From Physcomitrium patens (lineage: Eukaryota > Streptophyta > Bryopsida > Funariales > Funariaceae): DNA of 64,000 nucleotides. Each line of letters starts with the position of its first letter. The stretch's first letter is position 1. Both the position numbers and the translations under genes were made by a program. The notes beneath the pieces were generated by a model. It saw nothing but the letters and a program-made list of their open reading frames with translations, searched no databases and was not told the DNA's origin. Positions 1-12,085 of the stretch are shown here, piece after piece. Location of the stretch: positions 250,216 through 314,215 of the forward strand of contig NC_037276.1 in assembly GCF_000002425.4 (NCBI RefSeq). The letters are read 5' to 3'.

Positions 1-526
1 ACTCAAGTCGATTTCTTAGGTTACATCATTTCAAATGATGGACTTATGATGGATCCTAAGAAAGTTCAAACTATTATAGATTGGAAGATCCCAAAAACGG
101 TAAGAGATGTCCAATGCTTTTTGGGATTTGCCAACTACTATTGGATCTTCATCAAGGACTTCTCTTGAGTTGCAGCTCCACTTACAAGTTTGACTTGTAA
201 AGACAAACTCCAATGGAATCAAGAAGCGGAAGTTGCTTTTGAATCTTTGAAGACAACGTTTGTTTCTACACCAATCTTGTATCGTGTTGATTTTTCAAAA
301 GCATTCTTTATGGAAACAAATGCATCAGACTTTGCTCTGAGTGCGGTTTTATCACAAATGGGAACAAATGACAAACTTCATTTAGTAGCCTTTCATTCAA
401 GAAAATTCTCAGCAGTAGAAATCAATTATGAGATCGATGATAAAAAACTTCTTGCAATTGTGGATTCTTTTCAAGAATGACATCATTATCTAGAAGATGC
501 TTCCAGTCCAGTCACCGTGTATATGG
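1..526 (+). pseudogene. A1 pol fragment: end of RT and start of RNase H
   Basis: The reading contains the conserved stretch after the RT palm (LGFANYY-like) and the RNase H start with a DASDFAL motif (T/N-DASDF around 320-345), as in A6 at 42199-42580. It stops at the left end of the B1 LTR; the RNase H text resumes at 9269. Part of a fossil element. Confidence 0.85.
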
Positions 527-1739
527 TGTCATATTATAACATGAGTATACTGTGAAAATATATAAAAAAGGAACTTTTATTAATGTTCAGTTACCTCGAA
601 TATTGGGAGCAACGACCAATTCCAGTGCAAATACTGAGAGGCTAGGTTTAGTCACCCCGTCACAGTCAGCCGGGACATACTGAAATGCTCCGTTCGATTC
701 CAAGAACAGGAGTCAGCAAAAAGGGAAAGGATCAATTCAACGACGGGTGAGCCTGGTTCAAAGAGCCAATTGAATCCAATTTCAAGACATCCAATCCAGG
801 TCCTATTACAGGCCTCTTATCCAATATGATACCTGACTTGGTCGAGCAACCCAATTTGGTCCAATTACGGAAACATCTAGGTCTTAGTACAGGCCTCTTA
901 GCCAATATGAGACCTGAATTGGTCGGGCAACTCAATGTGGTCCTGATTACGGGGCTCCGATTCCGTTTCAGGCTATTCCATCCTTTGTATCGTTCCAGGA
1001 ACATCCTTTTGGTAAAAGGATCTCTTAAAGGTAAAAACAGAGGAGAAAGCTCTGATGGCGAGAGCCAATTCCGGATCCAAGATGAAAGATTGAAGAAATT
1101 TAGAGGCTAGGGTTTGAAAGAGGGGAGAATTAGGGTTAAAGGGGAGGATAGGTTAAGAAATGGAAGGGGGGAGAATAAGTTTTTTAGAAGGGTCAGAGAG
1201 CTAGCTTCATGCTTCGGGCGGAGAAAAAAGACAGAGGATTGGGGTTTTTTTTCTTCATAGAGTTTTGGAAAGACTCAGGCAATCGTTGTTGAAGTCAGTG
1301 TTGTACTGGTGAATCGGGATTTTTAATGAAGTGGGTGTGATTACTCTTGACTGTTTTGTGAAATCGAAGTTATATCTGTGATTGAAGAATTAAAAGGGTG
1401 TCTATAGGATTGAGTATGCGGAGTGAATGAAATTTTTCTGGGTTAATCTAACAAGACAGTCAGTGGATACAAGATCATGAGTATAAAGCGGTATTGGAGA
1501 TTAGCAGATTGGGATGTTCGAGGCTCTCTGTAATGTCTAGAGACCTACCGGCTGGGACAAAAAAGGATTTCGACGAGCTGTCGAAGGACATCTGTATAGA
1601 TTTACAGTATATTCTTGCAGTTGTTTATATTTCAACAATCAAAAATCGATAGACTGCTTGAATATTAGCAAATCTCCATACTACCTTCTACAGCCAGACG
1701 CTTGGTGCGTTCTTGAGCAGGAAAGCACGTAATGCGACA
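527..1739 (+). repeat. B1 5' LTR
   Basis: 1213 bp beginning TGTCATATTA and ending GCGACA; near-identical to 8056-9268. It holds an internal 81-bp tandem duplication (799-879, then from 880) and, at about 703-1045, a segment resembling the gag region of element C at 62163-62390. Short ORFs inside it are shadows of that segment. Confidence 0.93.
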
Positions 1740-1744
1740 ACAAG

Positions 1745-1759
1745 TGGTGAACCCCACGT
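1745..1759 (+). other. B1 candidate primer binding site
   Basis: TGGTGAACCCCACGT lies 5 nt inside the 5' LTR. The equivalent place next to the B2 LTR (minus strand, around 58054-58067) reads TGGTGAACCCGACG, so the site is shared by the family. Which tRNA it matches is not determined. Confidence 0.6.
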
Positions 1760-1829
1760 AAAAGCTTGAGGTGGAAGGTATTTGATTTTGTTTGATTTTA
1801 TTTTTATTTTTATAGAAAATTAAAATAAA

Positions 1830-4800
1830 AATTTGAAGGATCTTTGGGAGGAGTTTCTGGTGGAGGTTCTTCTAAAGAACAAGGTATGCACATAGATCCG
1901 TCTATTGCTAGTATGTTTCAAGCCTTCTCATTATCAATGCAGCAATAGCAAAGCAATGATCGAAAAGAAGCTTTGGCAACCAAAGCATTGCAAGCAGTGG
2001 TCAATAAAATTGATCAATTTGATGGAAGGAATATTTCAAGGTAATTAAGATGTTATGTTCGTGAAATGGAATTAAATCAGATTTTTGAGAAAAAAATGGT
2101 TGAATTATTTGGTCTTGCCACGATACCGGAGATAAGAGACCATATTATATCGATTACGGATCGTTATGGGAATTCATGGGAGGTTTTTTGACATGCATTG
2201 AAAGTCGAATATTTCTTGGAAGATGCTGATCGCATTACTAAGAAGTTGTTTCTGGAATAGATTGAATGGCCTAATAAGAATTTATAAGCAACAGAGCTAC
2301 TAAGAAAATTTGAGAGGCAGTACTCTCAATTATCGAAGGTAGAAAAATTGGCATTGGAGCCGAACAAAGTTGATCTATTTCTTCAAGCTGCTGATGGAGA
2401 ATTACAAGCGAAATTGGAACTTCTTCTTGAAGACAAAGAAGAAGATGAAGGATTGACAACAAAGTAGAAGAACATTGAAGATGCTGTGGAGTTGCTTGCA
2501 AAAAGAGAAAGGAGGAAGGATAGGAGCAATATTCCGAAAACTATATAAGCACCTAAAGCTCCAGTACGTACAACACCACCAACAATGCCTACAGTTCAAC
2601 CTTCGACATCCTTATCAAAGAAAGCAGATATGGAGATGGAAGAAATTATACAAGGAATACGAGATCTTCAAATCAAATCAGCAAGACTTGAAGAGAATAC
2701 TTCTACAAATAATTTGAAGAATGTTTCAAAACAAGGATATGTACAAAGATGCATTTGGTGTGATGATGCTTCACTTACTAGAAAAGATTACAATGAATTT
2801 AATAATATAATACGGCAAGGAATTTTTTGCTGGAAAGACGAGAAGATAGCATTAAAAGATAGGGAGGATCTTCTTCAAACTAATTTTGGCAAGGGAAGAA
2901 TGAGAGCATTGGTTTAAGATTACTTAAAAGAGCATGAAACAGCAGCACGAGAAAGTGCAAGTTATGGTGCTAGAGTAGATGATGACCTTGGTGGAGTACG
3001 AAAATTAGTAAGTTTTGGGCTTCTTCCATTTCTACAATGCAAGAAGGGAAATTACCTCGAGAAGCGTTATTGAGGACTGCAGCTACAATACGAGGTGCAA
3101 TAGGTTGGGAGGATCCTGTTGAGTCTCTTTCAGTTCATGCATATATTGCTAAGAGCCAACATGAAGCTTTGATGGAAGAAAAGAGACGAGGAAATTTTGA
3201 TGATATGAGAGAAGGAACTACTTCTAAGAGGCAAACTCGAGGAGACAAGGCTCGGGAGGCAGCTTCACAAGAATTGCCTGTAAAGGATACCTTAGCATCA
3301 TTGGGAGAAAAAACAAAGGAGACAAAAGATAAGGGCAAATCAATTGCTTATAAGCTACTTTCTGACATTGAAGCGGCAACAAATTTGAAAGGGGTGTTGG
3401 AAGAACGTATATTAAACGCTAAGGTGGAATTCACATTGAAAGAAGTCTTGGGAATTGTAAAGAAGGAGTTTCATGATGTTATCATTGACAGCATTAAGCG
3501 AAAGAGGCAATTAATGAGCGAAACTGGAATGAGTCATGCTATTGATGCAAGAATATGTAGAGATGAAGAAGAGGTTGATATTGGTTACAAGCAACCAACA
3601 AATGAAAAGAATGGGTATAATCAGCGAGTACGTTTCAAAGATTTTAGTGACAAGGAAATGGAAAATTTGAGCCATTATACTCGAAAGCATTGGGCAAGGG
3701 CAACTACTGAGGTATTGGTGAAGGTAGGAGATATAGAAGAACCAATAGTTGCCTTGGTGGACCATGGTTCTGAAATAAATTTCATGTCTAAAGATCTTTA
3801 TAAGAAGCAAAAATGGCCAATTGATATGGAACATGGATGGGCTATACGAGCAGCTAATAACACATGAGGCGAATTATATGGAGCTTGTCCAGATGTCAAA
3901 ATTCGGATTGGGGATGTTGCGACGGAGCAACATTTCTTTGTTCAAGATACAACGTCTTATCCGTTGATTTTAGGACAACCTTATATTAGGGCAATGCGGA
4001 TGGAAACAAAAGTACTTGACGATGGTTCTGCTTATGCAAGGGTACGTAGGAAAGATGGGAGGAAAGCTGTACAATTTCTAACAGTACCTCCTAACCATGA
4101 ACGGAATCGAGATAGGTTGAGGGAGAAACCATTGCCAAAGATTGTTGAAGGATTTAAGGATTTTGGGGAGGTACCACTGTAAAGCGAGATTATGGAGGTA
4201 CAAAAGAGGAGGTACTCTCGCGAGATGAAGGTACCTTTGATGCAAGTTTTATTGGTATATTGGAGAATGGAAATATTATGTATAAGAAAGTTGATGATTT
4301 TAAAAGAAAAGAAAGAAAAAGATTATATAATATTAAACGAGAATTACGCAAGTTAGGTACATTACAAGATGATGAGAGGATTTTAGTTGTTTATGAAGAA
4401 AATGGACTGGAAGATTCATTGGAATTGATTACATTTATTGGGTTAGGAGATAATGATAAGATTTTTGAGATTCATTCAAGAGAGGTTTATACCATACTTG
4501 AATCTTTTCAAGCACCAGAAGTCACTATAGAGATGAGATATGAAACGGCAGATAAGAAGGTAAAGCCTGTTGCCGGACCATTACCAGAAGTTTCTAATGA
4601 AAAAATGGGAGAACTATCAAAAGAAGCAAGTTTAAGAGATCCAATGAGTATTGGACATCAATTTACTAAAGAGACTTTTGAAGAATTGAAGATTGATTCT
4701 AATGGTTCTTTATTGCCGGAGGAAATTACTTGCTTCAAAAAGATGTTGGCTAAACAAGGTAGATCGTTTGCTTTCGAATCTCATGAAATTGGATGTGTGG

Positions 4801-5288
4801 ATCCGAATATTATAACACCCATGGTTATCTTCACTGTACCGCATGTACCTTGGAATCTAAGACCAATTCCAGTACCGAAGGCACATTTACCTAAATTGAT
4901 GGATCTATTAAAAGAAAGATAAAGATAAAAATATTGGAACCCTTATTTGCGCCGTATTCTAGTCAATGGTTTACGGTACCTAAGAAGAATGGGTCACTAT
5001 GGTTTATTCAAGATATGCAACCGGTGAATGCAGTAACTGTCAAGAATGCAGGAATTGGACCTATTGTGGATGAATTTGCTGAGGCGTTTGCTGGAAGGGC
5101 GATCTATTCAATGGATGACTTGTATTCAGGTTATGATCAATTTCAACTTGCCGAAGGAAGTAGGGATATGACAACAATGAGGACACCACTTGGATTGGTT
5201 AGAATGTGCAGTCTTCCTCAAGGCGCGACCAACGTAGTTGCGCATATGATGAATGGGATGAATAAGGTGTTGGGAGATTTTATTCTGG
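1830..5288 (+). pseudogene. B1 gag, protease and 5' RT region
   Basis: The gag text carries the family block (MFQAF, ATKALQ, FDGRNIS) that also occurs in B2 on the minus strand near 57800-57950. A CxxC-type cluster near 2755-2790 may be a nucleic-acid-binding remnant. The next part contains the protease-like stretch with VDHGSEINF near 3755-3785 followed by ILGQPYI near 3965, a retropepsin-like layout in which the usual D-S/T-G reads D-H-G. RT follows with FTVPKKNGSLWFIQD near 4970-5010. Fossil, several breaks. Confidence 0.8.
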
Positions 5289-6620
5289 TGTCGTGTTGTG
5301 GTTCGGCTACTATATGAAAATAATGTAATAATGTACTTAATATATAATTTATTAAGTAACATGGTAAGAGCCATATTAGTAGATTTTAGTTGGTTGTAGG
5401 ATATAATTTGATTATTACTTTGAGAAGAGGTTGTTTAAAAAGATTACTATAAAATTTTTATAACTTTAATTTCTTTTTGATAGTGGCTTTTAAGATTGGT
5501 TTTGGTTGATAGCAACTTCTAAATATTTAGAGTCACCTTTATTAGACATTGGTGACTTTTTAAAACTATTTTGGTTCTTTTATTTGGTGTTTAGAGCATA
5601 CATTATGTAAATCTTATAAGAAAAAGGATTGAAGAAAGATTTTGGTAGCAAAGGGAGGAATTAGGGCACCAATATAGATGAATGGAGATGAAAAATAAAA
5701 ATCTCCATTCCTATTGGTCAAAAATCATGACCAATGGGCTTTGAGGAGGCTGCCCGAGGCCATATTAGGGATAAGGGTTAGTTTCTCGAGGCCATTCGAA
5801 CTTTAAAGACTAGGGTCAGAAGATTTAGGTTTTTAATTTAGGTTTTGGTGCGAGTTTTGTGTCATTTGGGGTTTTTATGAAGAAGTTATAGGCGCTCAAA
5901 GTTAAGGTGTTAGTTTCGAACCTACTGTCATTCTTTTGGGCATAACGCACGCGTACGGATGGCAATTGAGGATCGGCGACCGCGACTGGAAAGAGCACTT
6001 TTGCGGCTATACTTTTCACATACTGCATACTGGATTCCAAGTTGGAATAAAGGAGTTATTGGATTTTGAAGTCAGCACATGCAATCTAAGGGTAGTAAGT
6101 AAACCGATTTACTAGTGTTTGTCTCTTGAGCTATATCTTGAGCAATTTTGTGAGGTATTGGCTCAAAATTTCAAGGAATGTGTAATTTCATGTTGGTAAA
6201 CTTTGTGCATAGGTTTTATGACATTTGAAGTTCGGATTTTTGAGATATAAGGAAAATAGTTTTTCGGTGCTTGTAAATTAGGGTTTGGAGTGTCTACTAG
6301 GGTTTCTTAGATGCCAAAAGATCGGGAGTGAATTTGCGGTTGATTTGTTTTGTGGTACAATTTAAGGGTAAATTCTACCTATCTTGTAAATTTGAAACAA
6401 ATTGAACGGTTAGATCAATAGTTATGATTTTCTAAAGTTCTAGGCGAGAAAACCCTTCGCGGGAAAAATATGTTTTGAAGGGATTTTGTTATATTTGGAG
6501 TTTTATACAAAAATAAAGGAGTTTTGGAAGCCAAGAAAAGAATCATATAAAGGTTTAAGGTACACTCTCTATAGCTAGATACCCAGTTTATTCCCAGATA
6601 GCAAATCACGCCATACGACA
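5289..6620 (+). repeat. B-type solo LTR inserted in the RT of B1
   Basis: 1332 bp from TGTCGTGTTG to ATACGACA. The flanks CTGG (5285-5288) and CCGG (6621-6624) look like a 4-bp target duplication with one difference. The reverse complement matches both LTRs of B2 (54454-55124 and 58072-59035), including the boundary beside the B2 primer site. No internal region is present, so this is a solo LTR left by recombination. It is a different LTR subfamily from that of B1. Confidence 0.88.
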
Positions 6621-8055
6621 CCGGAAATGACTATGCCTTTTTTGGATGATGTTCCTATAAAAGGGTGCCGAGAAGGAGACAAGGATGAAACTTTAGATAA
6701 GAGGGGGTGTCGCAAATATGTTGTTGATCATATACAAGATTGTGAAAAGATTTTAACTCGGCTTGGAGAAGTTCATCTTACATTATCGGGTATGAAGTCT
6801 GTATTTGGAGTATGAGAGGTTGTGATTGTTGGACATTTATGTGGATCTTACGGAAGAAAACCAGATCCGACTAAAGTTGATGCAATTGGAAGGATGAAAG
6901 AAGATTGTGATTCTTTAATAGAGGTTCGCAAGTTTTTAGGTGCATGTGTATTTTATCGAATCTAAATCCCTCATTATGCTCACATAGCGGATCCATTATA
7001 TGAACTGTTACGCAAGGGCTATGGATTTAAATGGGAAGAAAGGCATATTCAGGCAATGCAAAGATTGAAGAAATTATTGATGTCACCTCCAATATTGAGG
7101 AAGGTTGATTATAAGTGCAATAGACCAGTGATTCTTACTGTGGACACTAGTCCAATTGCCATTGGATGGGCTGTGGGTCAAGATGATTCAAGTGGGAATA
7201 GATTTGTAGTTCGATTTGGAGCTAAAGTTTTAAGTATTTGTCAGCGTGCATATTTGCAAGTCAAAAGAGAACTTTGGGGAGTTGTTTCGGCTATGAAAGC
7301 TGAAAAGGACTATTTGATTGGGGCAGTAGTAGTAATTGAAACAGATTGCTTGCCATTGCTTGGAATGATTATTAACTGTTCAACGCCAGATATTGCAATG
7401 TTGAGATGGATTGCTTATATTAAGTCACTAAATCCAGAATTTAAGCATGTTACTGGGAAGGACAATTTAGTAGCAGACATGCTATCTCGAGCAAGATACG
7501 AGAGGGAAGACAAAATGGTTGAAGACATTGATGACGTCGGATTGAAATTCTATTCAATATCAAATCTCAACAGGGAAGACAAGCTATTTCTTGAAGAATC
7601 TTATGAAGGAGAATTATTGGATATTGGTCATTACTTGAATACCTTGACTAAGCAAGAGAATTGGTCTACAAAAAAATTCAAACAAATAAGAAAAAAAGCA
7701 TATGGATTTTCGCTTCGAGATGGATTCTTATGGAAGAGACCGAAGAAAGGAATTGGGATGCCACAACGAGTGATAGGCAAAAAAGAAGAAAAACTAAAAT
7801 TAGTAAAGGAGTTTCATGATAGTTTATGGGCAGGGCATAGAGAAATCAGGGCTACTTTTGCTAAACTCAAAGAACGATATTAGTGGAAAAATATGTATTG
7901 AGATGTGCTCTCATTTGTAGAGTCATGTGAAATCTGTCAATCGTATACTAATATCCGACATCGAGATGGTCTTCATCCTACGTATCCTCTGGCTATTCAT
8001 TTTAATTGGGTAAATTGGTGCATACCAGAGGATGCACAGGTTCAGAGGGGGTGGA
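6621..8055 (+). pseudogene. B1 RT end, RNase H and integrase start
   Basis: Begins with the RT catalytic block (FLDD near 6636) directly right of the solo LTR. RNase H-like text follows (VILTVDTSPIAIGWA near 7125, IETDCLPLL near 7335). A long open stretch, 7056-7883, runs into an integrase H2C2-like region (GHREIRATFAKLKERY at 7836-7883, then CEICQSY near 7930). The 3' LTR starts at 8056. Fossil. Confidence 0.82.
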
Positions 8056-9268
8056 TGTCATGTTGTAACACGAGTATACGGTAAAAATATAAAGAAAGAG
8101 GACTTTTATTAATGTTCAGTTACCTCGAATATTGAGAGCAACGACCAATTCCAGTGCAAATACTGAGAGACCAAGTTTTGTCACCCCGTTACAGTCAGCT
8201 GGGACATACTGAAATGCTCCGTTCGATTCCAAGAACAGGAGTCAGCAGAAAGGAAAAGGACCAATTCAATGACGGGTGAGCCTGGTTCAAAGAGCCAATT
8301 GGATCCAATTTCAAGACATCCAATCCAGGTCCTATTACAGGCATCTTACCCAATATGAGACCTGATTTGGTCGAGCAACCCAATGCGGTCCAATTACAGA
8401 AATATCTAGGTCTTAGTACGGGCCTCTTAGCCAATATGAGACCTAAATTGGTTGGGCAACTCAATGTGGTCCTGATTACGGGGCTTCGATTCCGTTTCAA
8501 GCTGTTCCGTCCTTTGTGCCGTTCCGGGAACATCCTTTCGGTAAAAAGATCTCTTAAAGGTAAAAACGGAGGAGAAAGCTCTGATGGCGAGAGCCAATTC
8601 CGGATCCAAGATGAAAGATTGAAGAAATTTAGAGGCTAGGGTTTGAAAGAGGGGAGAATTAGGGTTAAAGGGGAGGATAGGTTAAGAAATGGAAGGGGGG
8701 AGAATAAGTTTTTTAGAAGGGTCAGAGAGCTAGCTTCATGCTTCGGGCGGAGAAAAAAGACAGAGGATTGGGGTTTTTTTTCTTCATAGGGTTTTGGAAA
8801 GACTCAGGCAATCGTTGTTGAAGTCAGTGTTGTACTGGTGAATCGGGATTTTTAATGAAGTGGGTGTGATTACTCTTGACTGTTTTGTGAAATCGAAGTT
8901 ATATCTGTGATTGAAGAATTAAAAGGGTGTCTATAGGATTGAGTATGTGGAGTGAATGAAATTTTTTTGGGTTAATCTAACAAGACAGTCAGTGGATACA
9001 AGATCATGAGTATAAAGCGGTATTGAAGATTAGCAGATTGGGATGTTCGAGGCTCTCTGTAATGTTTAGAGACCTACCGGCTAGGAAAAAAAAGGATTTT
9101 GACGAGTTGTCGAAGGACATCCGTATAGATTTACAGTATATTCTTGCAGTTGTTTATATTCCAACAGTCAAAAATCCATAGACTGCTTGAATATTAGCAA
9201 ATCTCTATACTACCTTCTACAGCCAGATGCCCGGCGCGTTCTTGAGCAGGAAAGCATGTAATACGACA
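8056..9268 (+). repeat. B1 3' LTR
   Basis: 1213 bp, TGTCATGTTG to ATACGACA, same length as 527-1739. Differences cluster in the C-like segment; the stretch corresponding to about 1100-1600 is almost unchanged. Confidence 0.93.
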
Positions 9269-10966
9269 ATTGATCACAAAAACCTCGAATATTTTATGTC
9301 AACATGCATATTAAATTGTCGCCAAGCTCGTTGGAGCATGTCTTTATCAAGATTCGAATTCATCATCACTTATCCGCCAAGAAAACAACAAGGTTTGTCT
9401 GATGCATTGTCTAGACGTTCTTATCTTACACCAAAAGGAAGAGATGCAGCTTTTGAGCAACAAAGAACAGTTTTCTTGAAGCCAAAGCAATTTCATCTTC
9501 AAGCAATAAAATCAACATTGACTATTGATTTAACTTTTCTTAAGAAAATCTAGTTAAGTATGTCTTTAGACCCTCTTGTTCATGATATCAAGAATAATTC
9601 TTTTAAATCTCATGATCCCTCTAAATTTGAATTCAAGAACAACCTACTCTATTTCGAAGGACGTCTATATGTTCCAGAAGGAGAAGCACGTTTATGTGTT
9701 CTTCAAGATCGTCACAACTTTCTAGCAGCAGGACATTTTGGATATAATAAGACTTTGAAGCTGATATCTAGGGATTTTTGGTGGCCTCAAATGTGGAAGG
9801 CAGGTAAAGATTTTGTACAATCATGTGATGTTTGCTCAAGATCAAAAACTCCTCGTCATCGACCTTTTGGACTTCATCAGCCATTACCCATTCCAGAATA
9901 ACCATGGTCTTCTGTTTCTATGGACTTCATCATGGATCTTCCAATCTTAGGTTCTTATGACTCTATATTCTTGATAGTAGATCGTTTTACCAAGATGGCA
10001 TATTTTGTACCATGTACAAAATCTATCACAGGTGAAGAAACAACTAAGCTCTTTCTTGACAGTATCTATCGCTATCATGGATTACCCAAGGATATTATAT
10101 CAGATAGGAGAACTCAATTTGTATCAAGATTTTGGCGGACTCTTTTCAAGATTCTTAAAGTGGATATAAAACTATCTTCGGTATTTCATCCTCAAACTGA
10201 TGGACAAACGGAGCGTGTTAATCAAGTTTTGGAGTAATATTTAAGATATACTATTAATTGCTAACAAGATGATTGGACAACTCTTTTGTCATTGGCAGAG
10301 TTTGCTTACAATAACATGGTACATTCTTCTACAAAACAAACACCTTTCTTTGCTAATTATGGTTATCATCCACGACTTGATACTTTTGACTTTTCAAAAG
10401 TTGATAATCGTGCTGCGAAAGATTTGGCAATTCATTTATCAGGGCTACATGCAAAGATGAAGGCATAGTTAAAAGAGGCTCAAGAACAACAAAAGGTCAA
10501 TGCGGATGTCTATCGAAAGGAACAACCATCATTCATCTTGGGTGATAAGGTATGGCTACTTCATCGTAATATCAAGACCACTCGTCCTTGTGACAAGTTG
10601 GACTATCGAAGGCTAGGGCCATTTTCTATTTCTGTACAAATCAATCCAGTTGCATATCGTTTACATCTACCGGAGTCAATGAAAATCCATTCAGTATTCC
10701 ATGTGTCTCTTCTTGAACCATACAAGATAGTAGACATACGAAGAAGACGACAAGCTCCACCTCTTCCTATAGAAATAGACAATAATGAAGAGTTTGAAGT
10801 AGAAGAAGTTTTAGATTCAAGGCGACGCCAAAATAAATTAGAATATCTTGTCCATTGGCACGGATATGGTGTTAGTGAACGCACATGGAAGCCAATAAAG
10901 AATCTTACAAATGCAGCAAAGGAGGTGGAGGCTTTTCATCGACGACATGCATCAAAATCAAGATGA
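9269..10966 (+). pseudogene. A1 RNase H end, integrase and chromodomain region
   Basis: Continues RNase H (DHKNLEYFM at the left edge) and then shows the integrase HHCC region (H-F-G-Y-N-K near 9740, CDVCSRS near 9825), core motifs (MDFIMDLP near 9920, SDRRTQF near 10098, GQTERVN near 10203), the GPF-type integrase tail (RRLGPFSI near 10608) and a chromodomain (EYLVHWHGYGVSERTW around 10840-10890). The chromodomain marks the element as a chromovirus; in that group it is thought to bind modified histone H3 and steer insertion into heterochromatin. Fossil with several breaks. Confidence 0.88.
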
Positions 10967-11060
10967 AAATCTTCTTTATAAAAGAAACAATATCTAGGCA
11001 AGATAACATTTTATTTTCAATTCTTGTTTGTAGCTTCTTTGTAGTAGTGACACTCAGGAG

Positions 11061-11483
11061 ATGGAGAACCAACAACTAGTGAATTCAACTCAAGAGCCTT
11101 CATTTGCTGACCTATTGAACGAGACATTACGATCCTCACAACCTTCAAGACGACACAATCGAGATGAAGATCTTCAAGAACGACATGTTCTTCCTCGAAT
11201 AGATGGTAAGATACAACGCGTTTGGTATCATGAATTGGAAAAGGACTCTCGATGTTTGGTGATTGTGCTAGAGGTAGGAACAACTCCTGATGGTCTTTTA
11301 AATATTCTATTTGAAGGAAGTTACGAAGGCCTCAACAATGATCAAATAACTGGGTGGTCTTCCTGCCCTAGTATGGGACACTACCGATGGTTGAGAGGCC
11401 CTACCAATCATCTTCAAAGAGAACAAAGATCAGAGTATGTGGCGAATATAATTCGTCGCATTATAGATTTCCTCAACATATGA
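11061..11483 (+). CDS. A1 extra ORF after the chromodomain (ORF3), unknown function
   Basis: An open frame of 140 codons starts at ATG 11061 and ends 42 nt before the 3' LTR. The product is acidic to neutral, with no membrane segment or known motif that I recognise. A strand-like block (LVIVLEVG) is followed by a GSYEGLNNDQITGW block and a basic, helix-like C-terminus. The same protein is recognisable in A6 (44566-44814), in decayed form in A2 and A3, and more distantly in D (13506-13730). Standard chromoviruses end with the integrase chromodomain, so this is an addition. It could be expressed from a spliced or internal transcript; nothing in the sequence proves expression. Confidence 0.6.
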   Translation: MENQQLVNSTQEPSFADLLNETLRSSQPSRRHNRDEDLQERHVLPRIDGKIQRVWYHELEKDSRCLVIVLEVGTTPDGLLNILFEGSYEGLNNDQITGWSSCPSMGHYRWLRGPTNHLQREQRSEYVANIIRRIIDFLNI

Positions 11484-11524
11484 TGACCGGTCTTCGTGGA
11501 ACTCCTACCTAGAAGGGGGGGTAA

Positions 11525-12085
11525 TATCATGGACATAATCATGTAAGCTAGTAATTACATATACAAATATGTAGAAGTAAGTAAAAATAGATAAAAGTAA
11601 GTTAATTCTATAGTATTTAATATGGAAGCTTCTTAGAAGCTTCATAGATGCTGCTTTGACTTCATAAGTATCTTTAATTGACTTTTTGGATTAGAAACGT
11701 GGTCAACAAGTTGGCCATGTGCCACACATGTTGTTAGCTTGAAGATCAAGCTAACTATGTGGCCCACACGTAGAAAAACTTGTCTTGTAAGTCAAGGCAT
11801 GTATCCTATAAAGTCAACACATATTAGAGGTCCTATAGAACATCGCCATGTAGCCCCTAGTTAGATAGTATATATAGAGACAAGAGTGAAGCCTTTTTCA
11901 CTCTTGTCAACTCCTTTCTTGCTTCTAGTCTAGTTTCAAGGGTCTCTAGTTTTCTTGTCTTTTGGCAATAGCCATTCGAGTTTCTCTTTCAATATACATA
12001 CTTGTTTATATATATTTTGTTACCTCTCTTTAAGTGAAGGCTCACTTGTCTGGATTGTTTTTTCATCGAGTTCTTATCCTTGACA
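11525..12085 (+). repeat. A1 3' LTR
   Basis: 561 bp, ending CCTTGACA, homologous over its length to the A6 LTRs. It has TATATATAG near 11870 followed by an inverted repeat with 12-bp arms (11879-11890 and 11897-11908). The DNA to its right is the tail of another A element (A4). Confidence 0.92.

Larger units (their letters stand above)
527..9268 (+). mobile_element. B1: long-LTR gypsy-type element inserted in A1 RNase H
   Basis: Two direct LTRs of equal length (1213 bp) bound an internal region with gag-like text (about 1830-2950), a protease-like region (3037-4190, D-H-G core near 3760), reverse transcriptase (about 4260-5288 and 6621-6970), RNase H (7056-7500) and the start of integrase with its HHCC-type region (about 7800-8040). 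Flanks are ATGG (523-526) and ATTG (9269-9272), read as a 4-bp target duplication with one difference. A B-type solo LTR at 5289-6620 splits the RT. The element is broken, with many breaks. The LTRs differ by a few percent, so it is younger than its host A1. Confidence 0.9.
1..12085 (+). mobile_element. A1: Ty3/gypsy chromovirus (Tcn1-like), 5' part outside window
   Basis: This is the right-hand part of a chromovirus, interrupted by B1 at 527-9268. Parts seen: end of reverse transcriptase and RNase H (1-526), rest of RNase H (9269-9430), integrase with zinc-binding region and catalytic core (about 9560-10240), integrase C-terminal GPF module and chromodomain (10480-10966), an extra ORF (11061-11483) and the 3' LTR (11525-12085). 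It matches A6 closely along its length, which identifies the family. It is broken, with roughly ten breaks besides the nested insertion. Medium age: clearly diverged from A6 but much less decayed than A2 and A3. Confidence 0.9.

Noticed and set aside
732-1110. Overlapping ORFs of about 90 codons inside the B1 LTRs (also 8195-8639)
   Set aside because: They occur on both strands in both LTRs and follow from the C-like gag segment and its duplication; no start context or domain supports a gene.
5126-5374. Minus-strand ORF across the RT/solo-LTR junction of B1, and its twin at 55039-55221
   Set aside because: Similar only because both cover the same LTR start; one runs across the insertion boundary, so it is not a gene.
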